NCBI RefSeq assembly: GCF_006265115.1
Contig: NZ_SMDR01000001.1
Span: forward strand, 1,364,001 to 1,428,000
Reading direction: 5' to 3'
Source: Arenimonas terrae
Lineage (GTDB): Bacteria > Pseudomonadota > Gammaproteobacteria > Xanthomonadales > Xanthomonadaceae
DNA length: 64,000 bases
Under the pieces are notes generated by a model. It made no database searches. It saw only the letters and a list, made by a program, of their open reading frames with translations, and was not told the origin of the DNA. Shown here in pieces: positions 9,119-19,634 of this stretch (its first letter is position 1; the number at the start of each line of letters is the position of its first letter). The translations under genes and the position numbers were made by a program.

Positions 9119-12100
9119 GCGCTTCGAGCTGTCGCGCCAGCCGCTTGGCCGAAACCTGGCGGCGGGTGCCCAGCTCCTGCGCGAACAGCGACACGCGCAG
9201 CTCCTCCAGGTCCCAGCGGAATTGCTGCCACTCCGGCCGCGCGAAGCGGCCGCTGCGGCGAGCCACGTCGAGTGCATCGCTGAAGGGCTTGAGCTCGAGC
9301 ATGCGGCCCTGGTCGCGCACCGGGTCGCGCAGTGCGCGTTCGGCGCGCAGCGACAGCGCCTTGAGGTAACGCGGGTATTCCGCCAGCGACGCCGCCGGCG
9401 TGACGCGCAGGAAACCCGGCGGCACCAGCCCCGCCAGCTGCGCCTTCAGATCGTCGAGATTGCCCTTGGCCCAGCCCAGCAGCGGTGATTCCAGCCGCGG
9501 CTTGATCTCGGCGACGGCGCCCAGGATGGCTTCGGCCAGCTGCAGCCGCGACATCGCTTCGGCGAACAGCTGGCGGCCGGCGCGCTCCACCACGGCGCGG
9601 AAGGCCGCGGCATCGCGCACGCCGCCCAGGTCGTCGGCCAGCACGGCGTTCAGAGCCGCCTGCGCCAGGTCGGTGCGCAGGTGTTCGTGCGCGGGCGCGC
9701 CGGCGCCGGCCTGCACGAAGCCCTCGATCGCCGCATACAGCAGCGCCAGCTTCGGCGACACGGGCAGCTGCTTGCGCGCCTGGCGCAACTTGTCGGCCAA
9801 GGCGAACTCCGCCAGCCGGCGCACGCCGCGCCCGTGTTCGCGCGCCGCTTCCACCGGATCGGCGAACACGCTCAGCGACACCGACTCGCCGCCGTCGACC
9901 AGGGCCGGATAGGCCGGCACGCCGGCGCCGCCCGGGACCTGCGCCGGGATGGCTTCGTCGGGGAATTCGCGCAGGCCCGCGCGGGCCAGGCGCTCGCCGG
10001 CACGATCGGCGAAGGCGCGTTCGGCCTGCTCGCCGAAGCGGGCGCGCAGCGCGTCCAGGTCGCGCGACTGCGCCAGCACCCTGCCCTCGCGTTCGGCGAG
10101 GCGCAGGTTCATGCGCAGGTGCGGCTCCAGCGCCGATTCGTCGAAGTCCAGCGCGGACAGGGGCACGCCGGTCGCCTTGCCCAGGAAGCGCGCCAGCGTA
10201 CCCGGCAGCGAATCGGCCTCGGGGCGCGGGAAGGCCTCGGCGAAGGCCCGGGCGAAATCCGGCGCCGGCACATAGTTGCGGCGCTGGGCCTTGGGCAGGC
10301 CGCGGATCAGGGCCGTCGCCTTTTCTTCCACCAGGCCCGGCACCAGCCAGCCCAGGCGAATCGGGTCGAGCGCCTTGAGCAGATGCAGCGGCACATCCAG
10401 GGTGACGCCGTCCTCGGAATGGCCCGGCTCGAAGCGGTAATGCAGCGCCAGCCGGGTATCGCCGAGCGGGAAAAATTTCGGGAAACGTTCGGCCTCGCTG
10501 CCCTCGCCCGGCAGCAGGTCGGCCAGCGACCACTCCAGCGACTTCTTCTGCTCGGGCGTCAGCTTGCCGGCCCAGCTGTCGAGGCCGGCGATGCTGTTGA
10601 CCTCGGGCGGCAGGCGGTCGAGGTACCAGCGCGCCTGCCAGTCTTCGTCGGCAACCAGGCCGGCGCGGCGCAGCTTGGCTTCCTCCTCGCGCGCCTTTTC
10701 GAGCGTGGCGAGGTTGCGCTTGAGGAAGGGTGCGCGTGTGTCCGCCTCGCCGGGCACCAGGCCCTGGCGCACGAAGATCTCGCGCGCCTCGGCCGGATAC
10801 AGGCCGCCGTAGTGCACCGGCTTCTTCGGCGCCAGCACCAGTCCGAACAGGCTGATCTGCTCGCTGCCGACCACCCGGCCCTGCGCCCGCGACCAGTGCG
10901 GGTCGAAGTGCTTGCGCGCGAGCAGGTGCGGCAGTTCGGCGATCACCCAGTCGGGTTCGATCTTCGCCGCCGTCAGGCCCCAGACCTTCTGCGTGTCGAG
11001 CAGGGTCGCGACCAGCAGCCAGGCCGGCGAGGCGCCGGCGGCGGTCCCCTTCGCCGGCGGTTTCGCCAGGGCCGAGCCCGGAAACAGCTGGAACTTGCGC
11101 TGCCGCGGCGCGTCATACAGGCCCTTCTCGCTGCGATGCCCGATCTGCGAGGGCAGGCCGGCGATCAGCGCCTTGTGCAGGCTGGCGTTGAACGCGACCG
11201 CCGCCTTGCTGCCGGGCTCCGGTGCGGCGCGCGCCGCGGGATCCCAGCCCATCTCCTCGCAGGCCAGCAGCAGCTGCCGATGCAGCTCGCGCCATTCGCG
11301 CATGCGCAGGAAGCCGAGGAAACGCTTCTCGCACCAGTCGCGCAGCTTCGACTGGGTCAGGTCCTCGTGGGCGGCGCGATAGGCCTCCCACAGCTTCAGG
11401 ATGCCGACGAATTCGGAGTCCGGATCGCCGAACTGGGCGTGCGCATTGTCGGCCTTCTCGCGCGCGTCGGCCGGGCGTTCGCGCGGGTCCTGGATGCCGA
11501 GGAAGGACGAGATGACGACCAGCTCGGCCAGGCAGCCGTGCACGCGCGCGGCCACCAGCATGCGCGCGAGCTTCGGGTCCACCGGCAGGCGCGACATCTC
11601 GCGGCCGGTCGGCGTCAGGTGGCGCTCGGCGTCGACCGCGCCGAGCTCGGCCAGCGTCTGCCAGCCGTCGGCGATGGCCCGCGGATCGGGCGGATCGATG
11701 AAGGGGAAATCCTCCACTCGGCCCAGGCCGAGCGTGAGCATGCGCAGGATCACGCCGGCCAGCGACGCACGCAGGATTTCCGGATCGGTGTAGCGCGGCC
11801 GGGTGTTGAAATCGTCCTCGGCGTAGAGGCGGTAACAGATGCCGGCGGCGATGCGGCCGCAGCGGCCCTTGCGCTGGTCGGCGCTGGCCTGGCTGATGGG
11901 CTCGATGTGCAGGCGGTCGAGCTTGCCGCGCGGGCTGTAGCGCTTCACGCGCGCCAGGCCCGGGTCGATGACGTAGCGGATGCGCGGCACCGTCAGCGAG
12001 GTTTCGGCCACGTTCGTCGCCAGCACGATGCGCCGACCCGGGCCGGGGTTGAAGACCTTGTCCTGGTCGCGCACCGACAGCCGCGCGTACAGCGGGATGA

Positions 12101-13163
12101 CTTCGGTGCTGCGGTACTTGCGGCGGTTGAGCGCGGCGTGGGCGTCGCGGATCTCGCGCTCGCCGGGCAGGAAGACCAGCACGTCGCCCTGCGGGTCCTC
12201 GCGGGTGATCTCGTCGGCGGCGGCGACGATGGCTTCGGCCAGCGGGCGGTCGCGCGGAACGGGGTCAGGTTCACTTTTCCGGGGTCGGGTTCTGGCGATT
12301 CCGGATGCGCCTCCGGAAAAGTGAACCTGACCCCGTTCCTCGTCGCGCCGCCTGCCCTTGCCCGCCGGCACGTCCTCGTCGGACTCGGCGTCGCCGGGCC
12401 GATAACGCACCTCCACGGGAAAGCTGCGCCCTTCGACACTGACCACGGGCGCGTCGCCGAAGTGTTTCGCGAAACGCGAGGTGTCGATGGTGGCCGAGGT
12501 GATGACCAGCTTCAGGTCCGGCCGCTTCGCCACCAGGTTCTTGAGGTAACCCAGCAGGAAGTCGATGTTGAGGCTGCGCTCGTGCGCCTCGTCGACGATG
12601 ATCGTGTCGTACTTCGACAGCCAGCGGTCGGACTGGATCTCGGCCAGCAGGATGCCGTCGGTCATGAACTTGATGTAGGTGCCGTCGCCGACGTTGTCGG
12701 TGAAGCGCACCTGGTAGCCGACCGCGCCGCCCATCGACACCTGCAGTTCCTCGGCCACGCGCCGGGCCACCGCGCGCGCGGCGATGCGGCGCGGCTGGGT
12801 GCATCCGATCAGGCCGGCCCGGCCGCGGCCGGCCGCCAGGCAGAGCTTGGGCAGCTGGGTCGTCTTGCCCGAACCGGTTTCGCCGGCCACCACGACCACC
12901 GGATGCCTGCGGATCAGCTCGATCAGCGTGTCGGCCTCGCGGGCCACGGGCAGGCCGTCGTCGAACGTGGGCACCGGGGCCGCGGCGTCGCGCTGGTCGC
13001 GGGCGGCGCGGGAAACGGCCAGCGCGGACTCGTAGGCGGCGCGCTTGCCGCCGTCGGACGGGGCCTGGCGGGCCGCGGCGAGCAGGCGCAGCAGCCGGCC
13101 GCGGTCGCGGCTGAGCACGGCCTCGTCATCGAAGGTGGGGAGGGGCGCGGGGCGGGAGTCCAT
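9111..13163 (-). CDS. hrpA: ATP-dependent RNA helicase HrpA (DEAH box)
   Basis: A DEAH-box helicase linked in enterobacteria to mRNA processing and rescue of collided ribosomes. In 1350 residues it has Walker A GETGSGKTTQLPK (about 94-106), motif Ia TQPRRIAARAVA, DEAH at 191-194, SATID at 223-227, LVFLPGEREI in the second RecA domain, and QRKGRCGR (motif VI). HA2/OB domains and the long C-terminal DUF3418 extension typical of HrpA follow. Length matches the family (about 1300-1350). Residues 276-303 come from an 84-bp palindromic repeat inserted in frame in the loop between SFPVEVRYRP and RPLAEAI, the linker between RecA domains. The reading frame is intact, so the protein is probably functional. 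Its 3' end overlaps the secreted-protein gene tail to tail. Confidence 0.95.
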   Translation of the reverse strand: MDSRPAPLPTFDDEAVLSRDRGRLLRLLAAARQAPSDGGKRAAYESALAVSRAARDQRDAAAPVPTFDDGLPVAREADTLIELIRRHPVVVVAGETGSGKTTQLPKLCLAAGRGRAGLIGCTQPRRIAARAVARRVAEELQVSMGGAVGYQVRFTDNVGDGTYIKFMTDGILLAEIQSDRWLSKYDTIIVDEAHERSLNIDFLLGYLKNLVAKRPDLKLVITSATIDTSRFAKHFGDAPVVSVEGRSFPVEVRYRPGDAESDEDVPAGKGRRRDEERGQVHFSGGASGIARTRPRKSEPDPVPRDRPLAEAIVAAADEITREDPQGDVLVFLPGEREIRDAHAALNRRKYRSTEVIPLYARLSVRDQDKVFNPGPGRRIVLATNVAETSLTVPRIRYVIDPGLARVKRYSPRGKLDRLHIEPISQASADQRKGRCGRIAAGICYRLYAEDDFNTRPRYTDPEILRASLAGVILRMLTLGLGRVEDFPFIDPPDPRAIADGWQTLAELGAVDAERHLTPTGREMSRLPVDPKLARMLVAARVHGCLAELVVISSFLGIQDPRERPADAREKADNAHAQFGDPDSEFVGILKLWEAYRAAHEDLTQSKLRDWCEKRFLGFLRMREWRELHRQLLLACEEMGWDPAARAAPEPGSKAAVAFNASLHKALIAGLPSQIGHRSEKGLYDAPRQRKFQLFPGSALAKPPAKGTAAGASPAWLLVATLLDTQKVWGLTAAKIEPDWVIAELPHLLARKHFDPHWSRAQGRVVGSEQISLFGLVLAPKKPVHYGGLYPAEAREIFVRQGLVPGEADTRAPFLKRNLATLEKAREEEAKLRRAGLVADEDWQARWYLDRLPPEVNSIAGLDSWAGKLTPEQKKSLEWSLADLLPGEGSEAERFPKFFPLGDTRLALHYRFEPGHSEDGVTLDVPLHLLKALDPIRLGWLVPGLVEEKATALIRGLPKAQRRNYVPAPDFARAFAEAFPRPEADSLPGTLARFLGKATGVPLSALDFDESALEPHLRMNLRLAEREGRVLAQSRDLDALRARFGEQAERAFADRAGERLARAGLREFPDEAIPAQVPGGAGVPAYPALVDGGESVSLSVFADPVEAAREHGRGVRRLAEFALADKLRQARKQLPVSPKLALLYAAIEGFVQAGAGAPAHEHLRTDLAQAALNAVLADDLGGVRDAAAFRAVVERAGRQLFAEAMSRLQLAEAILGAVAEIKPRLESPLLGWAKGNLDDLKAQLAGLVPPGFLRVTPAASLAEYPRYLKALSLRAERALRDPVRDQGRMLELKPFSDALDVARRSGRFARPEWQQFRWDLEELRVSLFAQELGTRRQVSAKRLARQLEALT
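12256..12339. repeat. 84-bp REP/MITE-like palindrome inserted in frame in hrpA
   Basis: Perfect 27-bp inverted arms (12256-12282 and 12313-12339) contain GGGGTCAGGTTCACTTTTCC. They flank a 30-bp centre that is itself partly self-complementary (GGCG...CGCC). The total of 84 bp is a multiple of three with no stop in the hrpA frame, adding exactly 28 codons. A similar motif occurs, from memory, in dispersed palindromes of Xanthomonadaceae genomes, often with REP-associated (RAYT/IS200-like) transposases; I could not verify this. No transposase gene is in the window. Confidence 0.85.
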
Positions 13164-13253
13164 CTAACGCTATGGTAACAATCCCGAAAGGGTGATTCGC
13201 GCCTGCGGCGGCATCGCTTAAAGTGGGAGCGTCCTACACTGGAGGCATCCCCC

Positions 13254-13802
13254 ATGGCTTCGAACAAGCGCTCGAACAAGACCTCGCACAAGGCTTCGGA
13301 CAAGACGTCCGCCCAACCCGCCGGCGCGGCCCGCATCGACATCGGCATCGGCGAGAAGGACCGCAGGAAGATCGCCGAGGGCCTGTCGCATTTCCTGGCC
13401 GACAGCTACACGCTCTACCTCAAGACCCACAACTTCCACTGGAACGTCACCGGGCCGATGTTCAACAGCCTGCACGCGATGTTCATGACCCAGTACACCG
13501 AGCAGTGGACCGCCCTGGACGAGATCGCCGAGCGCATCCGCGCGCTGGGCTTCAACGCGCCGGGCTCCTATGCCGAATTCGTGAAGCTCTCGAGCATCCC
13601 GGAGGAAGACGGCCCCGGCGCCCCGGAATGGCGCGAGATGGTCCGCCAGCTGGTGGTCGGCAACGAGGCGGTCTGCCGCACCGCGCGCCGGGTGCGGGAG
13701 ATCGCCGACGACGCGGACGACAACCCGACCGAGGACCTGCTGATCCAGCGCCTGCAAATCCACGAGAAGAACGCCTGGATGCTGCGTTCCCTGCTGCAGT
13801 GA
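13254..13802 (+). CDS. dps: Dps-family DNA-binding/ferritin-like stress protein
   Basis: Forms a dodecameric shell that oxidises and stores iron and protects DNA in starvation and oxidative stress. The 182-residue protein has a lysine/serine-rich N-terminal tail (about 1-28), as in Dps proteins that bind DNA through a basic extension. A four-helix ferritin-like domain follows, with [13 protein letters not shown] and the ferroxidase signature [11 protein letters not shown]. The start is supported by GGAGG at 13241-13245, eight bases upstream of the ATG. It stands alone between convergent/divergent neighbours, with 90 bases upstream for its promoter; an OxyR or sigma-S signal could not be identified by eye. 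Confidence 0.92.
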   Translation: MASNKRSNKTSHKASDKTSAQPAGAARIDIGIGEKDRRKIAEGLSHFLADSYTLYLKTHNFHWNVTGPMFNSLHAMFMTQYTEQWTALDEIAERIRALGFNAPGSYAEFVKLSSIPEEDGPGAPEWREMVRQLVVGNEAVCRTARRVREIADDADDNPTEDLLIQRLQIHEKNAWMLRSLLQ

Positions 13803-13890
13803 CCGCCGCGGCCTGATCCTGCGAATCCGCCCGGCCCACGCCGGGCGGATTTCCCAAGCCCCGGCGCGCCGGTCCCGGTAAACTGCCGGC

Positions 13891-15702
<1,812 letters not shown>

Positions 15703-15715
15703 GGCAAACCGGCCG

Positions 15716-15755
15716 TCGCGCCAGCGCGGCTTACCGGAAAGCCAGTCTGGCGCGA
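15716..15755. terminator. Hairpin after recQ, putative terminator
   Basis: TCGCGCCAG at 15716-15724 pairs perfectly with CTGGCGCGA at 15747-15755. Inside, GGCTT and AAGCC form a second short stem. It starts 14 bases past the recQ stop and is followed only by TCTTGT, so it is a strong structure but a weak U-tract. Confidence 0.5.
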
Positions 15756-16053
15756 TCTTGTGCGGTAACGCTTAGCGCCCTGCCGCAACGCCGCGCTGAC
15801 AGCGCCGCAGCCGCGAATGCAAGCGGCACTTACGCCTTCGCGACACGTTCCGGTCATCGGCGCGTGGCCTGACTGTGCGAGAAAGCTCGTCGTCTGAAAT
15901 CGCACACGGACATTCCGTTCGCCGCACGCAGTGGTCCGCCCGCCGATCCTTCCGGGCAGATGCACCGCCCCACTGCGGCGCGAGGTCTTCCACCGCGGGC
16001 GCGACGCACGGAACCACCGCGCGTGAACGTGCCCCGTCCCAAGGAGTTCACGC
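15756..16053. other. Non-coding stretch upstream of the injection-system operon
   Basis: About 300 bases between the recQ hairpin and the sheath gene with no convincing coding sequence. It should hold the promoter and any operator of the eCIS operon, but no clear -35/-10 pair could be picked by eye in this GC-rich DNA. The only firm element is a ribosome binding site, AAGGAG at 16041-16046, seven bases before the sheath ATG. Confidence 0.5.
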
Positions 16054-17649
16054 ATGCCTGCCACCCTTGCACACCCGGGCGTCTACATCGAAGAAATCCC
16101 CAGCACGGCGCGCGCCATCACCGGGGTGGCGACCTCCACGACCGCCTTCGTCGGCCGCGCGATGCACGGACCGGTCGACGAGCCACAGACGCTTGGCAGC
16201 TACGCCGACTTCGAGCGGGTGTTCGGCGGCCTGTGGAAAGAGTCGAGGCTCGGTTTCGCGGTCCGCGACTTCTTCAACAATGGCGGCGGCAAGGCCATCG
16301 TCGTGCGCCTCTACAACACCAATACCGCGCCGGGCGCACCGCCGGCGACGGCGGCGATAGACGCCAACGGGCTGCAGCTGCGCGCGGCCTCTCCGGGATC
16401 CTGGGGCAATTCGCTGCGCGCGCGCATCGAAAGCGTCGCCGCCAGCATCGCCACGGAAGCCGCCGCCCAGCTCGGCGTCGCCACGACCGACCTGTTCAAC
16501 CTGCGCGTGCGCGACACCCGCACCGGCGTGGAAGAGGAATTCCGGAACGTCACCGTGGTCGAAAGCGCGCGCCGCATCGACCGGCTGCTGGAAGCGCAGT
16601 CCCGGCTGGTCCGCGCACCGACACCGCTGGTCGCCCCTACCGCGCATGCGGCGCCCGCGCCCGGAACCAGCGTCTGGGTCGGCAATACCGCCAATGACGC
16701 CGTCGGCACACCGGCGAGCGATGGCCTGCCCCTGGTCGCCAACAGCTTCACCGGCCCCGGCCTGGCCGCGGCGAAAAAGGGCCTGTACGCGCTCGAACGC
16801 GTGGACCTGTTCAACCTGCTGTGCATCCCGCCCTACTTGGCGGCTTCGGGCATCGCCGACCAGGACGTGGACCCGGCCCTGGTCGCGGATGCCGCCAAGT
16901 ACTGCGAGGACCGCCGCGCCTTCCTCATCGTCGACCCGCCCAGCACCTGGATCGACGTCGCCACCGCCAAGGCCGGCATCACCGCCTTCAACACCCGCAG
17001 CCGCAACGCCGCGGTGTACTTCCCGCGCCTGCGCCAGCCCAATCCGCTGCGCGACGGCCTGATCGACACCTTCTCGCCCTGCGGCGCGGTCGCCGGCGTG
17101 ATGGCGCGCACCGACGCCTCGCGCGGCGTGTGGAAGGCGCCGGCCGGCCTGGAGGCCGCGCTCAACGGCCTGTCCGGGCTGTCGGTGCCGCTGACCGACA
17201 GCGAGAACGGCGAACTCAATCCGCTCGGCCTGAACTGCCTGCGCAACTTCCCGGCCGCCGGCAACATCGTCTGGGGCGCGCGCACCCTGCGCGGCGATGA
17301 CCGCCTGGCCAGCGAGTGGAAGTACATCCCGATCCGGCGCCTCGCCCTCTTCATCGAGGAAACCCTGTTCCGCGGCACCCAGTGGGTGGTGTTCGAGCCC
17401 AACGACGAGCCGCTGTGGGCGCAGATCCGCCTCAACGTCGGGGCGTTCATGCATTCGCTGTTCATCGACGGCGCCTTCCAGGGCGCGACGCCGCGCGAGG
17501 CCTACTTCGTCAAGTGCAGCCACGAGACCACCACCCAGACCGACATCGACAACGGCATCGTCAACGTCGAGGTCGGCTTCGCGCCGCTGAAGCCGGCCGA
17601 GTTCGTGGTCATCAAGATCCAGCAGATCGCGCTCCAGGCGCAGGTCTGA
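16054..17649 (+). CDS. Contractile sheath protein of an extracellular contractile injection system
   Basis: Polymerises around the inner tube and contracts to drive it through a target membrane. The 531-residue protein opens with HPGVYIEEIPSTARAITGV, the classic phage/Afp/PVC sheath start, followed by TSTTAFVGRA and GPVDEPQ. It ends with the conserved handshake region (SEWKYIPIRRLALFIEETLF, WVVFEPNDEPLWAQIR, and a terminal VEVGFAPLKPAEFVVIKI), about residues 420-525. The start is fixed by AAGGAG at 16041-16046. This is the only sheath gene here, whereas Afp and PVC have three paralogues. It is the first gene of the co-oriented run ending at 41882. Confidence 0.95.
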   Translation: MPATLAHPGVYIEEIPSTARAITGVATSTTAFVGRAMHGPVDEPQTLGSYADFERVFGGLWKESRLGFAVRDFFNNGGGKAIVVRLYNTNTAPGAPPATAAIDANGLQLRAASPGSWGNSLRARIESVAASIATEAAAQLGVATTDLFNLRVRDTRTGVEEEFRNVTVVESARRIDRLLEAQSRLVRAPTPLVAPTAHAAPAPGTSVWVGNTANDAVGTPASDGLPLVANSFTGPGLAAAKKGLYALERVDLFNLLCIPPYLAASGIADQDVDPALVADAAKYCEDRRAFLIVDPPSTWIDVATAKAGITAFNTRSRNAAVYFPRLRQPNPLRDGLIDTFSPCGAVAGVMARTDASRGVWKAPAGLEAALNGLSGLSVPLTDSENGELNPLGLNCLRNFPAAGNIVWGARTLRGDDRLASEWKYIPIRRLALFIEETLFRGTQWVVFEPNDEPLWAQIRLNVGAFMHSLFIDGAFQGATPREAYFVKCSHETTTQTDIDNGIVNVEVGFAPLKPAEFVVIKIQQIALQAQV

Positions 17650-17671
17650 GCCCGGAATCCAGGAGGACACC

Positions 17672-18199
17672 ATGGCACAGTTCAGCGTCAACGCCCGCCG
17701 GCTCGATCCCTACAAGAACTTCAAGTTCCGGGTGAAATGGGACGGCCGCTACGTCGCCGGCGTTTCCAAGGTCGGCGCGCTCAAGCGCAGCACCGAAGTG
17801 GTCGAGCACCGCAACGGCGGCGACCCGTCCACGTCGCGCAAGTCGCCCGGCCGCAGCAAGTACGAGGCCATCACCCTCGAACGCGGCGTCACCCACGACA
17901 CCGAGTTCGAGAAGTGGGCCAACAAGGTCTGGAACTTCGGCTCCGGCCTGGGCAAGGAAACCTCGCTCAAGGATTTCCGCAAGGACCTGATCATCGAGAT
18001 GTACAACGAGGCCGGCCAGCTGGCGATCGCGTACAAGGTCTACCGCTGCTGGGTTTCGGAGTTCCAGGCCCTGCCCGACCTCGACGCCAACGCCAACGCC
18101 GTGGCCATCCAGTCCATCAAGCTCGAGAACGAGGGCTGGGAGCGCGACTACGACGTGGCCGAGCCGGCCGAGATCGGGTTCACCGAACCGGCGGTCTGA
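17672..18199 (+). CDS. Inner tube protein (T4 gp19-like)
   Basis: Forms the stacked hexameric rings of the inner tube, the conduit and payload chamber of the particle. At 175 residues it has the family hallmarks DPYKNFKFRVKWDGRYVAGV near the N-terminus, a VEHRNGGDP segment with the charged SRKSPGRSKYEAITLERGVT that follows it, and a C-terminal SIKLENEGWERDYDV. A strong ribosome site, AGGAGG at 17661-17666, lies five bases upstream, fitting a protein needed in high copy. It follows the sheath by 22 bases. Only one tube gene is present, so tube and baseplate-proximal tube rings (Afp1/Afp5) may be the same protein. Confidence 0.93.
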   Translation: MAQFSVNARRLDPYKNFKFRVKWDGRYVAGVSKVGALKRSTEVVEHRNGGDPSTSRKSPGRSKYEAITLERGVTHDTEFEKWANKVWNFGSGLGKETSLKDFRKDLIIEMYNEAGQLAIAYKVYRCWVSEFQALPDLDANANAVAIQSIKLENEGWERDYDVAEPAEIGFTEPAV

Positions 18200-18201
18200 C
18201 C

Positions 18202-18897
18202 ATGGCGAAGTCTGCCGCGGCAACCCTTCTCCAGATGTGGGAGCAGGCCGGTCATTGCGACCCGCCCTCACGTGCGCTGCGGCTGCTCGCATGGGCCTTG
18301 CCTGATGAGGACGGCAACGTCCTGGCCGACCTGGACCTCGGCGAACGCGACTGGCACCTGCTGCGGCTTCGCCGGAGGATCTTCGGGCCGAGGGTGTCTG
18401 GCCAGGGACGGTGCCCGCACTGCGGCTCGGCCATCGAGGTCGAGTTCGACGCCCGCGATGTGCAAGGCGATGCGCCGCTTCCGCCGGCGCCGCTTTACAC
18501 CGACGCCCGCGGGCGGCAGTTCCGGCTTCCGCGTTGTCGCGACCTGATCGAAGCCGCCCGGTCGCAGGATGTCGAAAGCGCGGAACTCGAGCTATTCCAT
18601 CGCTGCGCCGTGGACTCGGAACACGCCGGCGGCGCCGATTTCGACGATATCGACCGGGGCCTGGCAACGTTGGCGGCGGAGCGGCAACTACAGCTCGGCC
18701 TCGCCTGCGAAACCTGCGCTGGCGAGTGGACGCTGGCCTTCGACTCCGGCGCTTTCCTCTGGGAGGAAATCGAAGCCCGTGCCATGGCCCTGCTCGACGA
18801 CGTGCATCGCCTCGCGCTGGCGTATGGCTGGAGCGAACGGACGATCCTGTCCATGAGTGAGGCGCGACGCGCGGCCTATCTGGAACGTTTGCACTGA
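18202..18897 (+). CDS. Zinc-ribbon baseplate/hub assembly protein (T4 gp26-like)
   Basis: The 231-residue protein begins with an acidic helical domain (LLQMWEQAGHCDPPSRALRL and LDLGERDWHLLRLRRRIFG). A zinc ribbon is formed by CPHC near residue 72 and CETC near residue 171. The LGERD...LRRRIFG...CPHCG arrangement matches a family found in eCIS loci and related by annotation to the T4 baseplate hub assembly chaperone gp26; that equivalence is my recollection and tentative. It probably acts in the cytoplasm during particle assembly. The ATG is three bases after the tube stop, and its TGA overlaps the next ATG (TGATG), so it is translationally coupled on both sides. Confidence 0.6.
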   Translation: MAKSAAATLLQMWEQAGHCDPPSRALRLLAWALPDEDGNVLADLDLGERDWHLLRLRRRIFGPRVSGQGRCPHCGSAIEVEFDARDVQGDAPLPPAPLYTDARGRQFRLPRCRDLIEAARSQDVESAELELFHRCAVDSEHAGGADFDDIDRGLATLAAERQLQLGLACETCAGEWTLAFDSGAFLWEEIEARAMALLDDVHRLALAYGWSERTILSMSEARRAAYLERLH

Positions 18898-19634
18898 TGG
18901 CCGGCTTCTTCCGCCAGCTGGCCGAACAGGCGCTGAGGCCCGTGACGCATCTTCGCTCCGCGACGGCGACGCGCTTCACAGGGACGCTGCGCGACGGCGC
19001 AGACTCCGATGATCCACTTCTGCGGGCAATGGAGGGGCGCCACTCAGGTACCGGTCCGCGACTTGACGAGCCATCGGCCGGCCTTGATGGCCGCCCGCCC
19101 GAAACCTCCCGCCCCTCCACGCGCCGGCGGGCGCAGGACGATCTGTCCGACGCCAGAATCCATGCCTCCATCGAAGTGTCGATGCCCGACCAGGCGCTGG
19201 CCAGACCCGGGAGGGGCGGAGGTCCGCCGACGTCGGCATGGATGACGGCGGCGAGCCCGTCGGCCATGGCCGACGCGTCCGGGCCTTCGCGTCCACCGCT
19301 GCAGGACAGGGTGATGGTTGCGGCGCCCGCCGCGTCCCGGCCCTCCGTCGTCGGCACGACGAGTGCACCGGTTGGGCCCGGCAACAAAAAACCTCCCGTT
19401 TACCCGGGACCACTTTCGCCGTCGCCCACCCGGAACACCGAGGCACCGCACCGGAGCAGCGGCGTCGGCAGGGAACCCCATGCCGGCGCCGCGCCCGAAG
19501 TCCACATCCATATCGGCCGAATCGAGCTCACGGCGGCCGCGCCTGCGGCTGCCGAGCGTCGCCCCGCCCCTGTCGGGCACAAGCCGCTGTCCCTTGAAAC
19601 CTACCTGCGGCATCGGCGCAGGACGCCACCATGA
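18897..19634 (+). CDS. Disordered eCIS-associated protein with conserved C-terminal motif
   Basis: The 245-residue protein is mostly low-complexity and rich in Pro, Ala, Ser, Arg and Gly, with no enzyme motif. The ends are ordered: an N-terminal amphipathic segment (MAGFFRQLAEQALRP) and a C-terminal block with VHIHIGRIELTA (about 202-213) followed by LSLETYLRHRRR. Proteins of this build are frequent in eCIS clusters beside the cap gene, but I know of no established role. Its position between the hub chaperone and the cap gene suggests an assembly, anchoring or scaffolding part. It is coupled to both neighbours by overlapping start/stop codons. A tape-measure role is conceivable but it lacks the long helices expected. 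Confidence 0.65.
   Translation: MAGFFRQLAEQALRPVTHLRSATATRFTGTLRDGADSDDPLLRAMEGRHSGTGPRLDEPSAGLDGRPPETSRPSTRRRAQDDLSDARIHASIEVSMPDQALARPGRGGGPPTSAWMTAASPSAMADASGPSRPPLQDRVMVAAPAASRPSVVGTTSAPVGPGNKKPPVYPGPLSPSPTRNTEAPHRSSGVGREPHAGAAPEVHIHIGRIELTAAAPAAAERRPAPVGHKPLSLETYLRHRRRTPP

Noticed and set aside
9681-13178. Plus-strand open frame opposite hrpA
   Set aside because: Antisense shadow of a canonical DEAH helicase.
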